Shown: positions 1 through 9,859, numbered from the stretch's first letter. The stretch: DNA of 64,000 nucleotides from Paraburkholderia azotifigens (GCF_007995085.1 NZ_VOQS01000005.1:2480001-2544000); one strand, 5' to 3'. Notes: generated by a model not told the origin, from the letters alone. Program-made: numbers and translations.

Positions 1-324
1 GCCGTCCCGTCGAATTGTCAATTAAAACGGCTGATAAGTGGTTCGTTTTCACCCTGCGCATGCCGGATTGCAAGCGGTGATTCAGGTGTCGGCGCCTGGT
101 CGATTCAGGAAAATATTGCCGCATGATTCATGCGTGATGAATTGGTTGTGGCAATAAATTACCGGTCTGGTTGGGGATATTGTATTGACGTGTTCTCCGA
201 GTTTTTCTTCGGAAGATGAAAGTTGAATTAATAAAAATTGGCCTGTACTATACGCGCGCACTTAGTGCAAAGCAAAACCCGTTTTCTTCATGAATTATAA
301 AATTCGCACGGCGGTGAAACAAAG
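1..324. other. Upstream region of the type VI secretion operon
   Basis: No gene is supported here. The stretch is AT-richer than the operon that follows and holds the likely promoter (see 223-251) and a leader of about 70 bases before the first gene. A short inverted sequence (CTCCGA/TCGGAAG, around 194-215) could be a small hairpin. The genes missing from this secretion cluster (tssJ, tssK, tssL) could lie beyond the left edge, but this is a guess from gene orders in related bacteria. Confidence 0.5.
223..251 (+). promoter_or_regulatory. Putative sigma-70 promoter of the T6SS operon
   Basis: TTGAAT (223-228) and TACTAT (246-251) are separated by exactly 17 bases and lie in an AT-rich stretch about 75 bases upstream of the first gene. 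The match to the -35/-10 consensus is good but not perfect. It is a prediction from sequence only; no regulator site was recognised. Confidence 0.45.
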
Positions 325-1005
325 ATGAAAAATCGGCTCTTTACCAGTCTTTCTGGGGCGGTGCTGGTATGCGGCATGATTGCCGGATGCGCCACGCAGG
401 GAAACTCCACTCCGCCGACGCCTGAAGCATTTAATAAGGCGCTCAGCGACGCAGATACCGTAGCGAAGAATGGCGATCAGGACCGCGCCGTCGCGCTTTA
501 TCAGCAATTAGCCAAAACCGATCCGACACGTGAAGAGCCGTGGTCGCGCATTGCGCAGATCCAGTTCGCGCAAGGTCATTACGGTCAGGCCATCGTTGCC
601 GCGCAGGAAGCATTGCAACGCGATCAGACCGATCGCCAGGCGAAGAGCGTGCTGGCCGTCGCGGGTTTGCGCGTCGCTACGCAATCGCTCGGGGAGTTGC
701 GTCAGGATGCGGCCCTCGCCGGTGACGCAAAGTCGGACGCGCAGACGCTTGCGAAGCAGCTGCGCGACACGCTTGGCGAAGCGACGCTGTTCCCGCCCGA
801 AGCGAACGACAAGCCGGCCGTGAAGAAGCGCCGCGTCGTCCGCCACGTCGCCAAACAGGCGCCGAAGGCAAACGATTCCGCGGACACGAACGCTGCCGCG
901 CCCGCCGCAACGGCCCCCGCACAAGCGCCTGCCGGACCGTCCGTTGCGCCCGCCAAGGCGGCGCAAAGCGGCGGCGCATCCGATCCCTTCAGCGCACTGC
1001 GCTGA
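325..1005 (+). CDS. TPR-containing T6SS-associated lipoprotein
   Basis: The 226-residue product starts with a lipoprotein signal peptide (basic start, hydrophobic core, lipobox ending M-I-A-G-C at about residue 22), so it is probably lipidated and placed in the outer membrane or inner leaflet. Residues about 35-125 contain tetratricopeptide-like helical repeats (for example the stretch around DRAVALYQQLAK and EEPWSRIAQIQFAQG). The last 70 residues are rich in Ala/Pro/Lys and look disordered. It is the first gene of the plus-strand type VI secretion operon, 40 bases before tssB. A TPR protein at this place is common in Burkholderia T6SS clusters; its exact role is not established, perhaps a scaffold at the envelope. 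Confidence 0.8.
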   Translation: MKNRLFTSLSGAVLVCGMIAGCATQGNSTPPTPEAFNKALSDADTVAKNGDQDRAVALYQQLAKTDPTREEPWSRIAQIQFAQGHYGQAIVAAQEALQRDQTDRQAKSVLAVAGLRVATQSLGELRQDAALAGDAKSDAQTLAKQLRDTLGEATLFPPEANDKPAVKKRRVVRHVAKQAPKANDSADTNAAAPAATAPAQAPAGPSVAPAKAAQSGGASDPFSALR

Positions 1006-1045
1006 TATCAGGCTGGTCTGAACCACACGCACCCGGGAGCCGTCG

Positions 1046-1579
1046 ATGGCCAAGAAAGAAAGTATTCAAAAGCGCTTGCAGAAAGTGCGGCCGCCGCGCG
1101 TTCAACTGACCTATGAGGTCGAGCGCGGCGATGCGATCGAAGTGAAGGAACTGCCGTTCGTCGTCGGCGTGGTGGCCGATCTCGCCGGTCAATCGGAAAT
1201 CGAGCAGCCGAAGCTGCGCGATCGCAAGTTCGTCAATATCGACCGCGACAATTTCGACGACGTGATGAAAGCGATCGAACCGCGCGCGGCATTTCAGGTG
1301 GAGAACCGCCTGAGCGATGCAGGGGGCAAGTTCGGCGTCGATCTGCGCTTCCGTTCGATGGCCGACTTCAATCCCGATGAAGTGGTCGAGCAGATCGAAC
1401 CGTTGCGCCGTCTTCTCGAAGCGCGCTCGAAGCTCGCCGACCTGCGCAACAAGCTGGCTGGCAACGACAAGCTCGAAGACCTGCTCGGCGAAGTGCTGAA
1501 GAACACGCAGCAATTGCAGGCGCTTGCGGGAACCACGCAGAGCACGGACGGCGGCGACGCGCCTGACGAGAACAAGTAA
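1046..1579 (+). CDS. tssB: Type VI secretion contractile sheath small subunit TssB
   Basis: TssB (VipA) pairs with TssC to form the contractile sheath around the Hcp tube in the cytoplasm. The 177-residue length fits the family, and the N-terminal half carries the family sequence (KESIQKRLQKVRPPRVQLTYEVE, then ELPFVVGVVADLAG). The C-terminal helix around LRNKLAGNDKLEDLLGEVL is typical. GGGAG lies 9 bases before the ATG. It is followed 24 bases later by tssC, as is normal. Confidence 0.96.
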   Translation: MAKKESIQKRLQKVRPPRVQLTYEVERGDAIEVKELPFVVGVVADLAGQSEIEQPKLRDRKFVNIDRDNFDDVMKAIEPRAAFQVENRLSDAGGKFGVDLRFRSMADFNPDEVVEQIEPLRRLLEARSKLADLRNKLAGNDKLEDLLGEVLKNTQQLQALAGTTQSTDGGDAPDENK

Positions 1580-1603
1580 GCCTCACGAGGCACCGGGGGT
1601 AAC

Positions 1604-3091
1604 ATGAATCAGCAAGCGGCTGCAGCCCAATATTCCGACGCGCAGGCAAGCGAAGGCGCATCGCTTCTCGACGAAATCGTCGAGAAGAGCAAGGTAGCGA
1701 AGTCCGAGTCCGAACATGCGCGCGCGAAAGATCTGATCGGCGAACTCGTGAATCAGGTGCTCGACGGCACGGTGATCGTATCGGACAACCTGTCGGCGAC
1801 CATCGATGCGCGCGTCGCCGAACTCGACCGCCTCATTTCCGATCAGTTGAGCGCCGTAATGCATGCGCCTGAATTCCAGCGCATGGAAAGCACGTGGCGC
1901 GGGCTCGACTATCTGTGCAAGGAAAGCAATACGGGTTCGACGATCAGGATCAAGGCGCTGCACGCGCCGAAGCGCGACCTCGTGCGCGACTTCAAGACGG
2001 CGATCGAATTCGATCAGAGCGCGCTCTTCAAGAAGGTCTATGAAGAAGAGTTCGGCACCTTCGGCGGTTCGCCGTTCGGCACGCTGATCGGCGATTTCGA
2101 AGTGACGCGCCAGCCGGAAGACATGTATTTCATCGAGCAGATGTCGCACGTCGCGGCAGCCGCCCATGCGCCATTCATCGCGTCGGCGTCGCCGGAACTG
2201 CTCGGGCTCGAAACCTTCGCCGATCTCGGCAAGCCACGCGATCTCGGCAAGGTGTTCGACACCGTCGAATACGCCAAGTGGAAGTCGTTCCGCGACGCAG
2301 AAGACTCGCGTTACGTGGGCCTGACGTTGCCGCGCTTTCTCGGCCGTCTGCCGTTCAATCCAAAAGACGGCGCAACGGCCGAAGGCTTCAATTTCGTCGA
2401 AGACGTGGACGGAACCGATCACAGCAAGTACCTGTGGTGCAACGCGGCGTGGGCATTCGCTGCGCGCCTCACAGCGGCATTCGACGACTTCGGGTGGTGC
2501 GCTGCGATTCGTGGCGTGGAAGGCGGCGGTCTGGTCGAAGATCTGCCTACTCACACGTTCAAGACCGACGACGGCGAAATCGCGCTGAAATGTCCGACTG
2601 AAATTGCGATCACCGACCGCCGCGAAAAAGAACTGAGCGACCTCGGTTTTATTCCGCTCGTCCATTGCAAGAACTCCGACTACGCTGCGTTCTTCGCCGC
2701 GCAGTCCGTACAGAAGCCGAAAAAATACAATACCGATAGCGCGAATGCGAACTCCGTGTTGTCCGCGCAATTGCAGTACATCTTCTCGGTATCGCGCGTT
2801 GCGCACTATCTGAAAGCGATGATGCGCGACAAGATCGGCAGCTTTGCGTCGGCGCAAAACGTCGAAGTGTTTCTGAACCGCTGGATCTCGCAATACGTGC
2901 TGCTCGACGATAACGCGACCCAGGAACAGAAGGCGCAGTTCCCGCTGCGCGAGGCCTCGATTCAGGTCGCCGAAATTCCGGGCAAACCCGGCTCGTATCG
3001 TTCGGTCGCTTTCCTGCGTCCGCACTTCCAGCTGGATGAGCTTTCCATTTCGCTGCGGCTTGTTGCGGATCTGCCGAAGCCGGCAAATTGA
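1604..3091 (+). CDS. tssC: Type VI secretion contractile sheath large subunit TssC
   Basis: TssC (VipB/EvpB family, 495 residues, normal length) builds the contractile sheath with TssB; on contraction it drives the Hcp tube outward, and ClpV disassembles it. Recognisable family stretches include RMESTWRGLDYL, EEFGTFGGSPFGTLIGDFE and LGFIPLVHCKNSDYAAFF, and the C-terminal region ends with QLDELSISLRLVADLP. The start has a G-rich ribosome binding site (GGGGG) 7 bases upstream. It is followed by a perfect 8-bp hairpin and then hcp. Confidence 0.97.
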   Translation: MNQQAAAAQYSDAQASEGASLLDEIVEKSKVAKSESEHARAKDLIGELVNQVLDGTVIVSDNLSATIDARVAELDRLISDQLSAVMHAPEFQRMESTWRGLDYLCKESNTGSTIRIKALHAPKRDLVRDFKTAIEFDQSALFKKVYEEEFGTFGGSPFGTLIGDFEVTRQPEDMYFIEQMSHVAAAAHAPFIASASPELLGLETFADLGKPRDLGKVFDTVEYAKWKSFRDAEDSRYVGLTLPRFLGRLPFNPKDGATAEGFNFVEDVDGTDHSKYLWCNAAWAFAARLTAAFDDFGWCAAIRGVEGGGLVEDLPTHTFKTDDGEIALKCPTEIAITDRREKELSDLGFIPLVHCKNSDYAAFFAAQSVQKPKKYNTDSANANSVLSAQLQYIFSVSRVAHYLKAMMRDKIGSFASAQNVEVFLNRWISQYVLLDDNATQEQKAQFPLREASIQVAEIPGKPGSYRSVAFLRPHFQLDELSISLRLVADLPKPAN

Positions 3092-3106
3092 TAAACGCAG
3101 TCAGTA

Positions 3107-3129
3107 CACCCGGGTAGGCCGCCCGGGTG
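3107..3129 (+). promoter_or_regulatory. Stem-loop between tssC and hcp
   Basis: An 8-bp perfect stem CACCCGGG (3107-3114) and CCCGGGTG (3122-3129) with a 7-base loop lies in the 74-base gap between tssC and hcp. There is no T-tract, so it is not a classical terminator. Hairpins at this place can stabilise or process the mRNA so that the abundant Hcp subunit is made in larger amounts; that role here is inference. Confidence 0.5.
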
Positions 3130-3165
3130 ACTGTTAAAACCACCTCTTTGGGGAGTCGAGTAATT

Positions 3166-3669
3166 ATGAAGGACATCTACTTAAAGTTCGGAAATCCTGC
3201 AATCAAGGGCGAGTCCGCCGACAAGGACCACCAAGGCTGGATCGAAATCGATTCGTGGACGCATGCAATCACGCAGCCGCGTTCGGCGACGGCATCGACG
3301 GCGGGCGGTCACACGTCGGAGCGTTGCGAGCACGCCGACATGGCGTTCACGAAGGACATCGACGTCGTGAGCCCGCTGCTGTACCAGCACGCTTCGGGCG
3401 GCACGACTTTCGACGAAGTGACGATCGACTTCATGCGTTCGGATGGCGAGGGCAATCGCATCAAGTACCTCGAAGTGAAACTCAAGTACGTGATCATTTC
3501 GAGCATTACGCCGAGCGTTATTGGTGAAGGCCTGCCTAGCGAAGCATTCTCGCTGAAGTACGCTGCCGTGCAATGGAAGTACACGCAGCAGAAGATCGGC
3601 GGCAATCAGGGCGGCAATGCGCAGGGCGCATGGAGCCTGACGAAGAACGACAAGACGTACGCGGTCTGA
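3166..3669 (+). CDS. hcp: Type VI secretion tube protein Hcp
   Basis: Hcp forms stacked hexameric rings, the tube expelled by the system. The 167-residue product begins MKDIYLKFGNPAIKGES and contains family stretches HVSERCEH-like (GGHTSERCEHADMAFTKDID) and LLYQHASGGTTFDEVTIDF. The ATG at 3166 was chosen instead of an upstream in-frame GTG at 3127 because a strong GGGGAG ribosome binding site precedes it and the protein then matches Hcp ends. A hairpin precedes the gene. Confidence 0.97.
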   Translation: MKDIYLKFGNPAIKGESADKDHQGWIEIDSWTHAITQPRSATASTAGGHTSERCEHADMAFTKDIDVVSPLLYQHASGGTTFDEVTIDFMRSDGEGNRIKYLEVKLKYVIISSITPSVIGEGLPSEAFSLKYAAVQWKYTQQKIGGNQGGNAQGAWSLTKNDKTYAV

Positions 3670-3743
3670 TGACGGCGGGTCCGTGCGCGGCCATGTGCGC
3701 GGACCTGTTATCGCAGACGCATTGAGGTCGCCCGATTCAGTTC

Positions 3744-4223
3744 ATGAAGCGATTCGAACCCAGTTTCTTCGACAAGCTGTTCGACGACGAACCGCATCTG
3801 CCGGCGCCCGCCGCGATGCGGCAATTGTCGCTGGAAGAATTGAAGTCGAATGTCGCGCGCGATGTCGAGGCGATCCTCAATACGCGTATCGCGTTGACGG
3901 ACGCCGAACTCGCCGCGTTGCCGGAGTGCCAGCGCTCGGTGCTCACGTATGGCCTGAACGACTTTTCGGGTTTGAGTCTCGCGAGTCACTACGATCGCAT
4001 GTTCATCTGCAAGTCGATCCAGCAGGCGATCGGGCGGCACGAGCCGCGTTTGCAGCAGGTCGCGGTGACGCTCGAATTGAACGAGCAGTCGACCAATGCG
4101 CTGTACTTTGCGATCCAGGCTTTGCTGGTCGTGCATCCGGCGGAAGAGCCGGTGAGTTTCGACGCGATGCTGCATCCGTCGACTTTGCAATACTCGGTGA
4201 CGCGCGCACGCGCGAAGCTGTGA
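3744..4223 (+). CDS. tssE: Type VI secretion baseplate subunit TssE
   Basis: TssE is the gp25-like baseplate wedge protein that starts sheath assembly. The 159-residue product has the N-terminal region with FDKLFDDEP, a central helix SVARDVEAILNTR, and the gp25-type segment SVLTYGLNDFSGLS around residues 55-70. The ribosome binding site is weak; GAGG lies rather far upstream. It sits 74 bases after hcp and 55 bases before tssF, the standard order for Burkholderia clusters. Confidence 0.94.
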   Translation: MKRFEPSFFDKLFDDEPHLPAPAAMRQLSLEELKSNVARDVEAILNTRIALTDAELAALPECQRSVLTYGLNDFSGLSLASHYDRMFICKSIQQAIGRHEPRLQQVAVTLELNEQSTNALYFAIQALLVVHPAEEPVSFDAMLHPSTLQYSVTRARAKL

Positions 4224-4278
4224 TACCGCGCGCCTGCTTGCAGGCCGAAGCGGAAAGATCTGGCTCGGGGATGGAGTA

Positions 4279-6117
4279 ATGGAAGAACTGCTGCCGTATT
4301 ACGAGCGAGAGCTGTCGTTTTTGCGGCGTTATTCGCGCGATTTCGCCGAGCGCTATCCGAAGATCGCCGCGCGTCTCGCGATGACGGGCGAGCATTGTGA
4401 AGATCCGCATGTCGAGCGGATGATCGAGTCGTTTGCGCTATTGGGCGCACGCATCAACAAGAAGCTTGACGACGACTACCCCGAATTCACCGAAGCGCTT
4501 TTCGAAGTGCTTTATCCGCATTATCTGCGGCCGTTTCCATCCTGTTCGATTGCGCAGTTTGGCGTGTCGAGCGGTATCAGCAATCTCACGCAACCGGCGA
4601 CCGTCGAGCGCGGCACCGAACTCAAGTCGCGTCCTGTTCGCGGCGTGCAATGCCGTTTCCGCACGGCCTATGACGTCACGCTTGCGCCCATCCGAATTTC
4701 CGAAGCGAAGTACACGTCGGTTGCAATGGCGCCCAGCGCGACCGTGCTGCCCGCCAACGCGACGGGCATGCTGTCGATCACGATCGAATCGACTGCGCCG
4801 CAACTCGATCTCGGCGCGCTGAAGCTGAGTACTTTGCGCGCGCATCTGCACGGCGAGCAATCGTTCGTTGCGGCACTGTCCGACTGCCTGTTCATGCATG
4901 CGCTGGCGGCGTACGTCGAACCCGAACGCAATGGCGTGTGGAAGGCACTCAAAGTCATTCCGGTCGAACAGGCAGGCTTCGACGACCAGGATGCATTGAT
5001 CGACTATCCGGCGAAGTCGCATCCAGCTTATAGACTGTTGACCGAGTACTTTGCGTTTCCGGACAAGTTCAGTTTCGCCGATTTCAATCTCGCTTCGATG
5101 CTGCGTGCAAGCGGCCGTTGTCAGCGCATCACGTTGCATGTCGTGCTAAGAGACGTGCGCAGCGATTCGAACATCGCTCGCCTGCTCGATGCAATGTCGG
5201 CGCAGCATCTGCGGCTTTTCTGCACGCCCGTCGTGAATCTTTTCCGGCAGCACGGCGAGCCGATCCGCGTCAGTCATCAGGCTGTTTCGTATCCCGTGGT
5301 GGCCGAAGCGCGCCGCGCATTCGCGTACGAGGTTTATTCCATCGATTCGGTGAAGCTCGTGCGTCAGCAGGCGCAGGGCGAGTCGGTGACAGAGTTTCGC
5401 CCGTTCTATTCGCTGCATCACGGCGAGACGGCTCACGCGGGCCATTACTGGTTTGCGCGCCGCAACGACTGGGTCGCGCAAAAGAGTCCCGGATACGAGA
5501 CGGAAATCTCCATCGTCGATATCGACTTCGAACCGGCCGCACCGCAAACGGATACGCTGAGCGTCGACCTTACGTGCACGAACCGGGATCTGCCTGCGCA
5601 GCTTGCGGCAGGTCTGGAAGGCGGCGACCTGTTCCTCGAAGGCGGCTCGCTCGCAAGCACGCTGACGCTATTGCGCAGACCCACGCGAAGCGTCCGCTTC
5701 GAACGGGGCCGCTCCGCGCACTGGCGTCTGATTTCGCATCTTGCGCTGAATCACGTGTCGCTGGCGGGCAGCGGGCTCGCCGCGCTCAAGGAAATGCTCG
5801 CGTTGTATGACTTGCGGCGCACGGCGGTGTCGGCGCGTCATGTCGACGGGATTGCCGGCATCGATCAGCGCGCGGCCGTGCAGTGGTTGCCGGGCAATCC
5901 GTTCGCGACGTTCGTGCGTGGCGTCGAAGTGCGTTTGACCGTCGATGAAGAGCATTTTGTGGGCGCGAGTCTCGCTTCGTTCGTCGGCGTGATCGATCGC
6001 TTCTTTGGGCTGTACGTGCATCTGAACAGCTTTGTGCAACTGGTCGTCGTGTCGAAGCGCACGGGCGAGGAGATCTTGCGATGCAAACCGCGCAGCGGCG
6101 AATCGATCCTGGTGTAG
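4279..6117 (+). CDS. tssF: Type VI secretion baseplate subunit TssF
   Basis: TssF (VasA, DUF879; 612 residues, usual length) joins TssG, TssE and TssK in the cytoplasmic baseplate. The start MEELLPYYERELSFLRRYSRDFAERYPKIA is a family hallmark, followed by DPHVERMIESFALLGARI and ALFEVLYPHYLRPFPS. GGAG precedes the ATG by 6 bases. Its 3' end overlaps tssG by 37 bases, which suggests coupled translation of the two partners. Confidence 0.97.
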   Translation: MEELLPYYERELSFLRRYSRDFAERYPKIAARLAMTGEHCEDPHVERMIESFALLGARINKKLDDDYPEFTEALFEVLYPHYLRPFPSCSIAQFGVSSGISNLTQPATVERGTELKSRPVRGVQCRFRTAYDVTLAPIRISEAKYTSVAMAPSATVLPANATGMLSITIESTAPQLDLGALKLSTLRAHLHGEQSFVAALSDCLFMHALAAYVEPERNGVWKALKVIPVEQAGFDDQDALIDYPAKSHPAYRLLTEYFAFPDKFSFADFNLASMLRASGRCQRITLHVVLRDVRSDSNIARLLDAMSAQHLRLFCTPVVNLFRQHGEPIRVSHQAVSYPVVAEARRAFAYEVYSIDSVKLVRQQAQGESVTEFRPFYSLHHGETAHAGHYWFARRNDWVAQKSPGYETEISIVDIDFEPAAPQTDTLSVDLTCTNRDLPAQLAAGLEGGDLFLEGGSLASTLTLLRRPTRSVRFERGRSAHWRLISHLALNHVSLAGSGLAALKEMLALYDLRRTAVSARHVDGIAGIDQRAAVQWLPGNPFATFVRGVEVRLTVDEEHFVGASLASFVGVIDRFFGLYVHLNSFVQLVVVSKRTGEEILRCKPRSGESILV

Positions 6118-7166
6118 TCGAGCAGTTGCTCGACGAGCCGCACCGCTTCGAATTCTTTCAGGCGGTGCGCTTGCTCGAAAAGTGGTTCGGACAGAACCCA
6201 TCCCAGCGTCCTGGCGACGTCGTCGCGCAACGCATGACGTTTCGCACGACGCTGTCGCTCGCCTTTCCGCCGAGCGAAATTCACGGCGCCGTGTCGTACG
6301 GCGAAGACGGCAGCGCGTTAAAGGACAAGGCTCAACGCACGGCGGCGCTCGCGGACGACACGATCGACAAGGTCGACCTGACACCCGCATTCTTCGGCTT
6401 GCTGGGCGGTCAGGGCGCACTGCCGCTGAACTATACCGAGCAGTTGATCAATCGCGAACAGCTGACGCGCGATCGAGCCGCACGCGAGTTTTTCGATATC
6501 TTTTCGAATCGCGCAACGGCGCTCTTCTATGCGGCATGGAAGAAGTACCGCTTGCCGTTTCACTATGAACTGGATCGCGATGAACGCTATTTGCCGTTGT
6601 TGCTGTCGCTCGCAGGTGTCGCAGATGCCGACACGCGCACGAGTCTGCAACGCGGCGAAGGCGCGCTATTCGACGAAGCGATCGCGGGCCACGCACTCGC
6701 TGCGCGTCATCGGCCCGTGTCGGCTGCGTATCTGCAGCGCAATCTGTCCGAGTACTTCGGTGTGCCCGTTCAGGTCGAGCAATTCGTCGGCAAATGGTAC
6801 GACGTGCCGCACGATCAGTTGACAGTGCTCGGCAGCGTCAACGCAACGCTCGGCGCAACGGCATTGGCGGGCACGCGTGTCTGGCAGCGTGACCTGCGCG
6901 TGCGCCTGCTGATCGGTCCGCTCACGAAGGCCGACTATGAGGCGTTCCTGCCGGGCGCGGAACGGGCAATCGCGCTGGAGCGCATGCTGACTTTGCTGGC
7001 GGGCGTCACGCTCGAATACGAAGTCAAGCTGAAGCTGCGCCACGAGGACGTCGGACCCAGCATTCTCGGCAAGGGCTCGCGTCTCGGCTGGGACGCGTTC
7101 CTTTGCACGCACGAGGTGGTCGAGGATCGTGCGGATGCCCGCTACGAACTGCACGTGATTCACTGA
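6081..7166 (+). CDS. tssG: Type VI secretion baseplate subunit TssG
   Basis: TssG (VasB, DUF1305; 361 residues) is the partner of TssF in the baseplate wedge. Family features include the N-terminal stretch PHRFEFFQAVRLLEKW, FRTTLSLAFPPSEI and the later TPAFFGLLGGQGALPLNYTE. The ribosome binding site GAGGAG is inside the end of tssF. The 37-base overlap, with a start inside the previous gene, supports tight coupling. It is followed 40 bases later by clpV. Confidence 0.96.
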   Translation: MQTAQRRIDPGVVEQLLDEPHRFEFFQAVRLLEKWFGQNPSQRPGDVVAQRMTFRTTLSLAFPPSEIHGAVSYGEDGSALKDKAQRTAALADDTIDKVDLTPAFFGLLGGQGALPLNYTEQLINREQLTRDRAAREFFDIFSNRATALFYAAWKKYRLPFHYELDRDERYLPLLLSLAGVADADTRTSLQRGEGALFDEAIAGHALAARHRPVSAAYLQRNLSEYFGVPVQVEQFVGKWYDVPHDQLTVLGSVNATLGATALAGTRVWQRDLRVRLLIGPLTKADYEAFLPGAERAIALERMLTLLAGVTLEYEVKLKLRHEDVGPSILGKGSRLGWDAFLCTHEVVEDRADARYELHVIH

Positions 7167-7206
7167 CGGCCACACAGAACCACACGAAAACATCGGACAG
7201 TACGCC

Positions 7207-9858
7207 ATGAGCACGCCATTGAAGACCCTGATCGCCAAACTCAACCCGACGTGCCGTCTGGCAACCGAGCAGGCCGCGAGCCGCTGCCTGTCGCGCGGCC
7301 ACTACGAGGTCGATCTGGAGCATCTGTTCGGCGCCTTGCTCGACGAAGCCGCAACCGACGTGCCGCTCGTGTTGCGCGCGAGCGGCATCGATCTCCATGC
7401 GCTGCGCAGCGATCTCGAACACGAACTGGAACGCCTGAAAACGGGTAATACGCGCACGCCCGTTTTCTCGGTGCATCTGATCGCGCTGTTCGAGCAGGCG
7501 TGGCTGATTGCTTCGCTCGATTCGCAGATTGCGCGTATCCGATCGGGGCATCTGTTGCTTGCCCTGCTGAGCGAGCCGGATCTCGCACAATTCGCGCAGC
7601 GTATGTCGCCGCTCTTTGCACAGGTGCGCGTCACCGAGTTGAAGCACAAATTCGATGAGCTGACGCAGGGCTCGCGTGAGAGCGAGGCGACGACGTCGAC
7701 AGAAAGCGCCGAGTCTGCCGATCACAGCGCGCGCGTCGATGCACCGTCGAAAACGTCTGCGCTCGACACGTACACGACCAACCTCACGCAACGCGCACGC
7801 GACGGTCGCATCGATCCCGTGATCGGCCGCGAAGCGGAAATCCGCCAGACGATCGATATCCTGATGCGTCGCCGCCAGAACAATCCGATCATGACGGGTG
7901 AAGCGGGCGTCGGCAAAACGGCTGTCGTCGAAGGGCTCGCGCTGCGCATCGCCGTCGACGACGTGCCGCCGCCTCTGCGCGGCGTCGCGCTGCATGTGCT
8001 CGACATGGGGCTGTTGCAGGCGGGCGCGAGCGTGAAGGGTGAGTTCGAGAATCGCCTGAAGAGCGTGATCGGCGAAGTAAAGAAGAGCGCGCATCCCATC
8101 ATCCTTTTTATCGACGAAGCGCATACGATCATCGGCGCGGGCGGCACGGCTGGCCAGAACGATGCGGCGAACCTGCTGAAACCGGCGCTCGCGCGGGGCG
8201 AGTTGCGCACGATTGCGGCGACGACATGGAGCGAATACAAGAAGTACTTCGAGAAAGATGCGGCGCTTGCGCGGCGCTTCCAGGTCGTGAAGATCGAAGA
8301 GCCGGGTGAGGCGCTGGCAGCGGCGATGTTGCGCGGCATGGCGGCGCTGATGGAGAAGCACTTCAACGTCCGCATTCTCGATCAGGCCATTACGGAAGCG
8401 GTGCGGCTGTCGCATCGCTATATCAGCGGACGTCAGTTGCCGGACAAGGCGATCAGCGTGCTCGACACCGCTTGCGCGAAGGTCGCGCTTGCGCAAAGCG
8501 CAACGCCCGCGGCCATCGACGACACCAGCAGGCGGATCGAACGCATCGATGCAGAGATTGCCGCATTGGAGCGCGAAGCGGCGAGCGGCGCAACGCACGA
8601 TGAGCGGTTGACAGAACTGCGCGAGCAACGCGCGACCGGGATCGAGCGGCTCGAACATGATCAGACGCGATACGAAAAGGAGCGTGCGATCGTTGGCGAA
8701 ATCGTGGCGTTGCGCGAACAGATCGACGCGTCGCGTGATGGCAAGGGCAATGCCGATGAAATCGCCAGTGCGCGCGAAGCGCTTGAACGCCGTGTGGCGG
8801 AACTCGCAGAATTGCAGACATCCACGCCGATGGTGCCGTTGCAGGTGGACGCGCATGTCGTCGCTGAAATCGTCGCGTCATGGACGGGCATTCCGCTGGG
8901 CCGCATGGTGAAGGACGAATTGCGCACCGTGCTGAATCTTCAACCGCTTTTGACGGCGCGCGTGATCGGCCAGGATCATGCGCTCGAAGCGATTGCACAG
9001 CGTGTGCGTACTGCAAGCGCGAATCTCGAAGACCCGAACAAGCCGCGCGGCGTATTCATGTTCGTCGGGCCATCGGGTGTAGGCAAGACGGAAACGGCAC
9101 TCGCGCTGGCCGACATTCTTTACGGCGGCGAGCGCAAGATGATCACGATCAACATGAGCGAATATCAGGAAGCGCACAGCGTATCGGGACTCAAGGGTTC
9201 GCCGCCGGGTTATGTCGGTTACGGCGAAGGCGGTGTGCTGACGGAAGCGGTGCGGCGCAATCCTTATTCCGTCGTGCTGCTCGATGAAGTGGAAAAGGCG
9301 CATCCGGATGTGCTGGAAATGTTTTTCCAGGTGTTCGACAAAGGCACGATGGACGATGCCGAAGGACGCGAGATCGACTTCCGCAATACGCTGATCATCC
9401 TGACATCGAATGTCGGTTCTTCTGCCGTGATGCAGGCGTGCCTGAACAAGAGCGCTGAAGAACTGCCCGGCGCCGACGCGCTCGCGGAGATGCTGCGTCC
9501 GCAGTTGTACAAGGCGTTCAAGCCCGCGTTTCTGGGCCGTATGAAAGTGGTGCCGTATTACCCGATCTCGGACGACGTGCTCGCCGAGATCATCGAACTC
9601 AAACTCGAACGCATCCAGCGCCGTATCGAGGCGAATCACAAGGCTCGCTTCGAGTGGGATGAATCGCTGGTCGATGCCGTGCTCGCGCGTTGCACCGAAG
9701 TGGATTCCGGCGCGCGCAATGTCGATCACATTCTGAACGGGACGCTGCTGCCGGAGATCGCCCAGCAAGTGCTGGAACGAATCGCGGATGGCGCGCCCAT
9801 CAAGCGGATCGGCGCACGCGCGACGGAAGCGGGCGAGTTCGACTACACCGTTGCCTGA
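7207..9858 (+). CDS. tssH: Type VI secretion ATPase ClpV/TssH
   Basis: ClpV is a cytoplasmic AAA+ disaggregase that recycles contracted TssB/TssC sheath. The 883-residue protein has an N-domain (1-150), a first ATPase domain with Walker A GEAGVGKT near residue 232 and Walker B ILFIDEAHT, a middle coiled-coil (residues about 440-540, rich in Glu/Arg), and a second ATPase domain with Walker A GPSGVGKT near residue 620 and VVLLDEVEKAH. Both nucleotide sites look intact. The length is typical of T6SS ClpV and its place in the operon separates it from the general ClpB. Confidence 0.97.
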   Translation: MSTPLKTLIAKLNPTCRLATEQAASRCLSRGHYEVDLEHLFGALLDEAATDVPLVLRASGIDLHALRSDLEHELERLKTGNTRTPVFSVHLIALFEQAWLIASLDSQIARIRSGHLLLALLSEPDLAQFAQRMSPLFAQVRVTELKHKFDELTQGSRESEATTSTESAESADHSARVDAPSKTSALDTYTTNLTQRARDGRIDPVIGREAEIRQTIDILMRRRQNNPIMTGEAGVGKTAVVEGLALRIAVDDVPPPLRGVALHVLDMGLLQAGASVKGEFENRLKSVIGEVKKSAHPIILFIDEAHTIIGAGGTAGQNDAANLLKPALARGELRTIAATTWSEYKKYFEKDAALARRFQVVKIEEPGEALAAAMLRGMAALMEKHFNVRILDQAITEAVRLSHRYISGRQLPDKAISVLDTACAKVALAQSATPAAIDDTSRRIERIDAEIAALEREAASGATHDERLTELREQRATGIERLEHDQTRYEKERAIVGEIVALREQIDASRDGKGNADEIASAREALERRVAELAELQTSTPMVPLQVDAHVVAEIVASWTGIPLGRMVKDELRTVLNLQPLLTARVIGQDHALEAIAQRVRTASANLEDPNKPRGVFMFVGPSGVGKTETALALADILYGGERKMITINMSEYQEAHSVSGLKGSPPGYVGYGEGGVLTEAVRRNPYSVVLLDEVEKAHPDVLEMFFQVFDKGTMDDAEGREIDFRNTLIILTSNVGSSAVMQACLNKSAEELPGADALAEMLRPQLYKAFKPAFLGRMKVVPYYPISDDVLAEIIELKLERIQRRIEANHKARFEWDESLVDAVLARCTEVDSGARNVDHILNGTLLPEIAQQVLERIADGAPIKRIGARATEAGEFDYTVA

Positions 9859-9859
9859 G

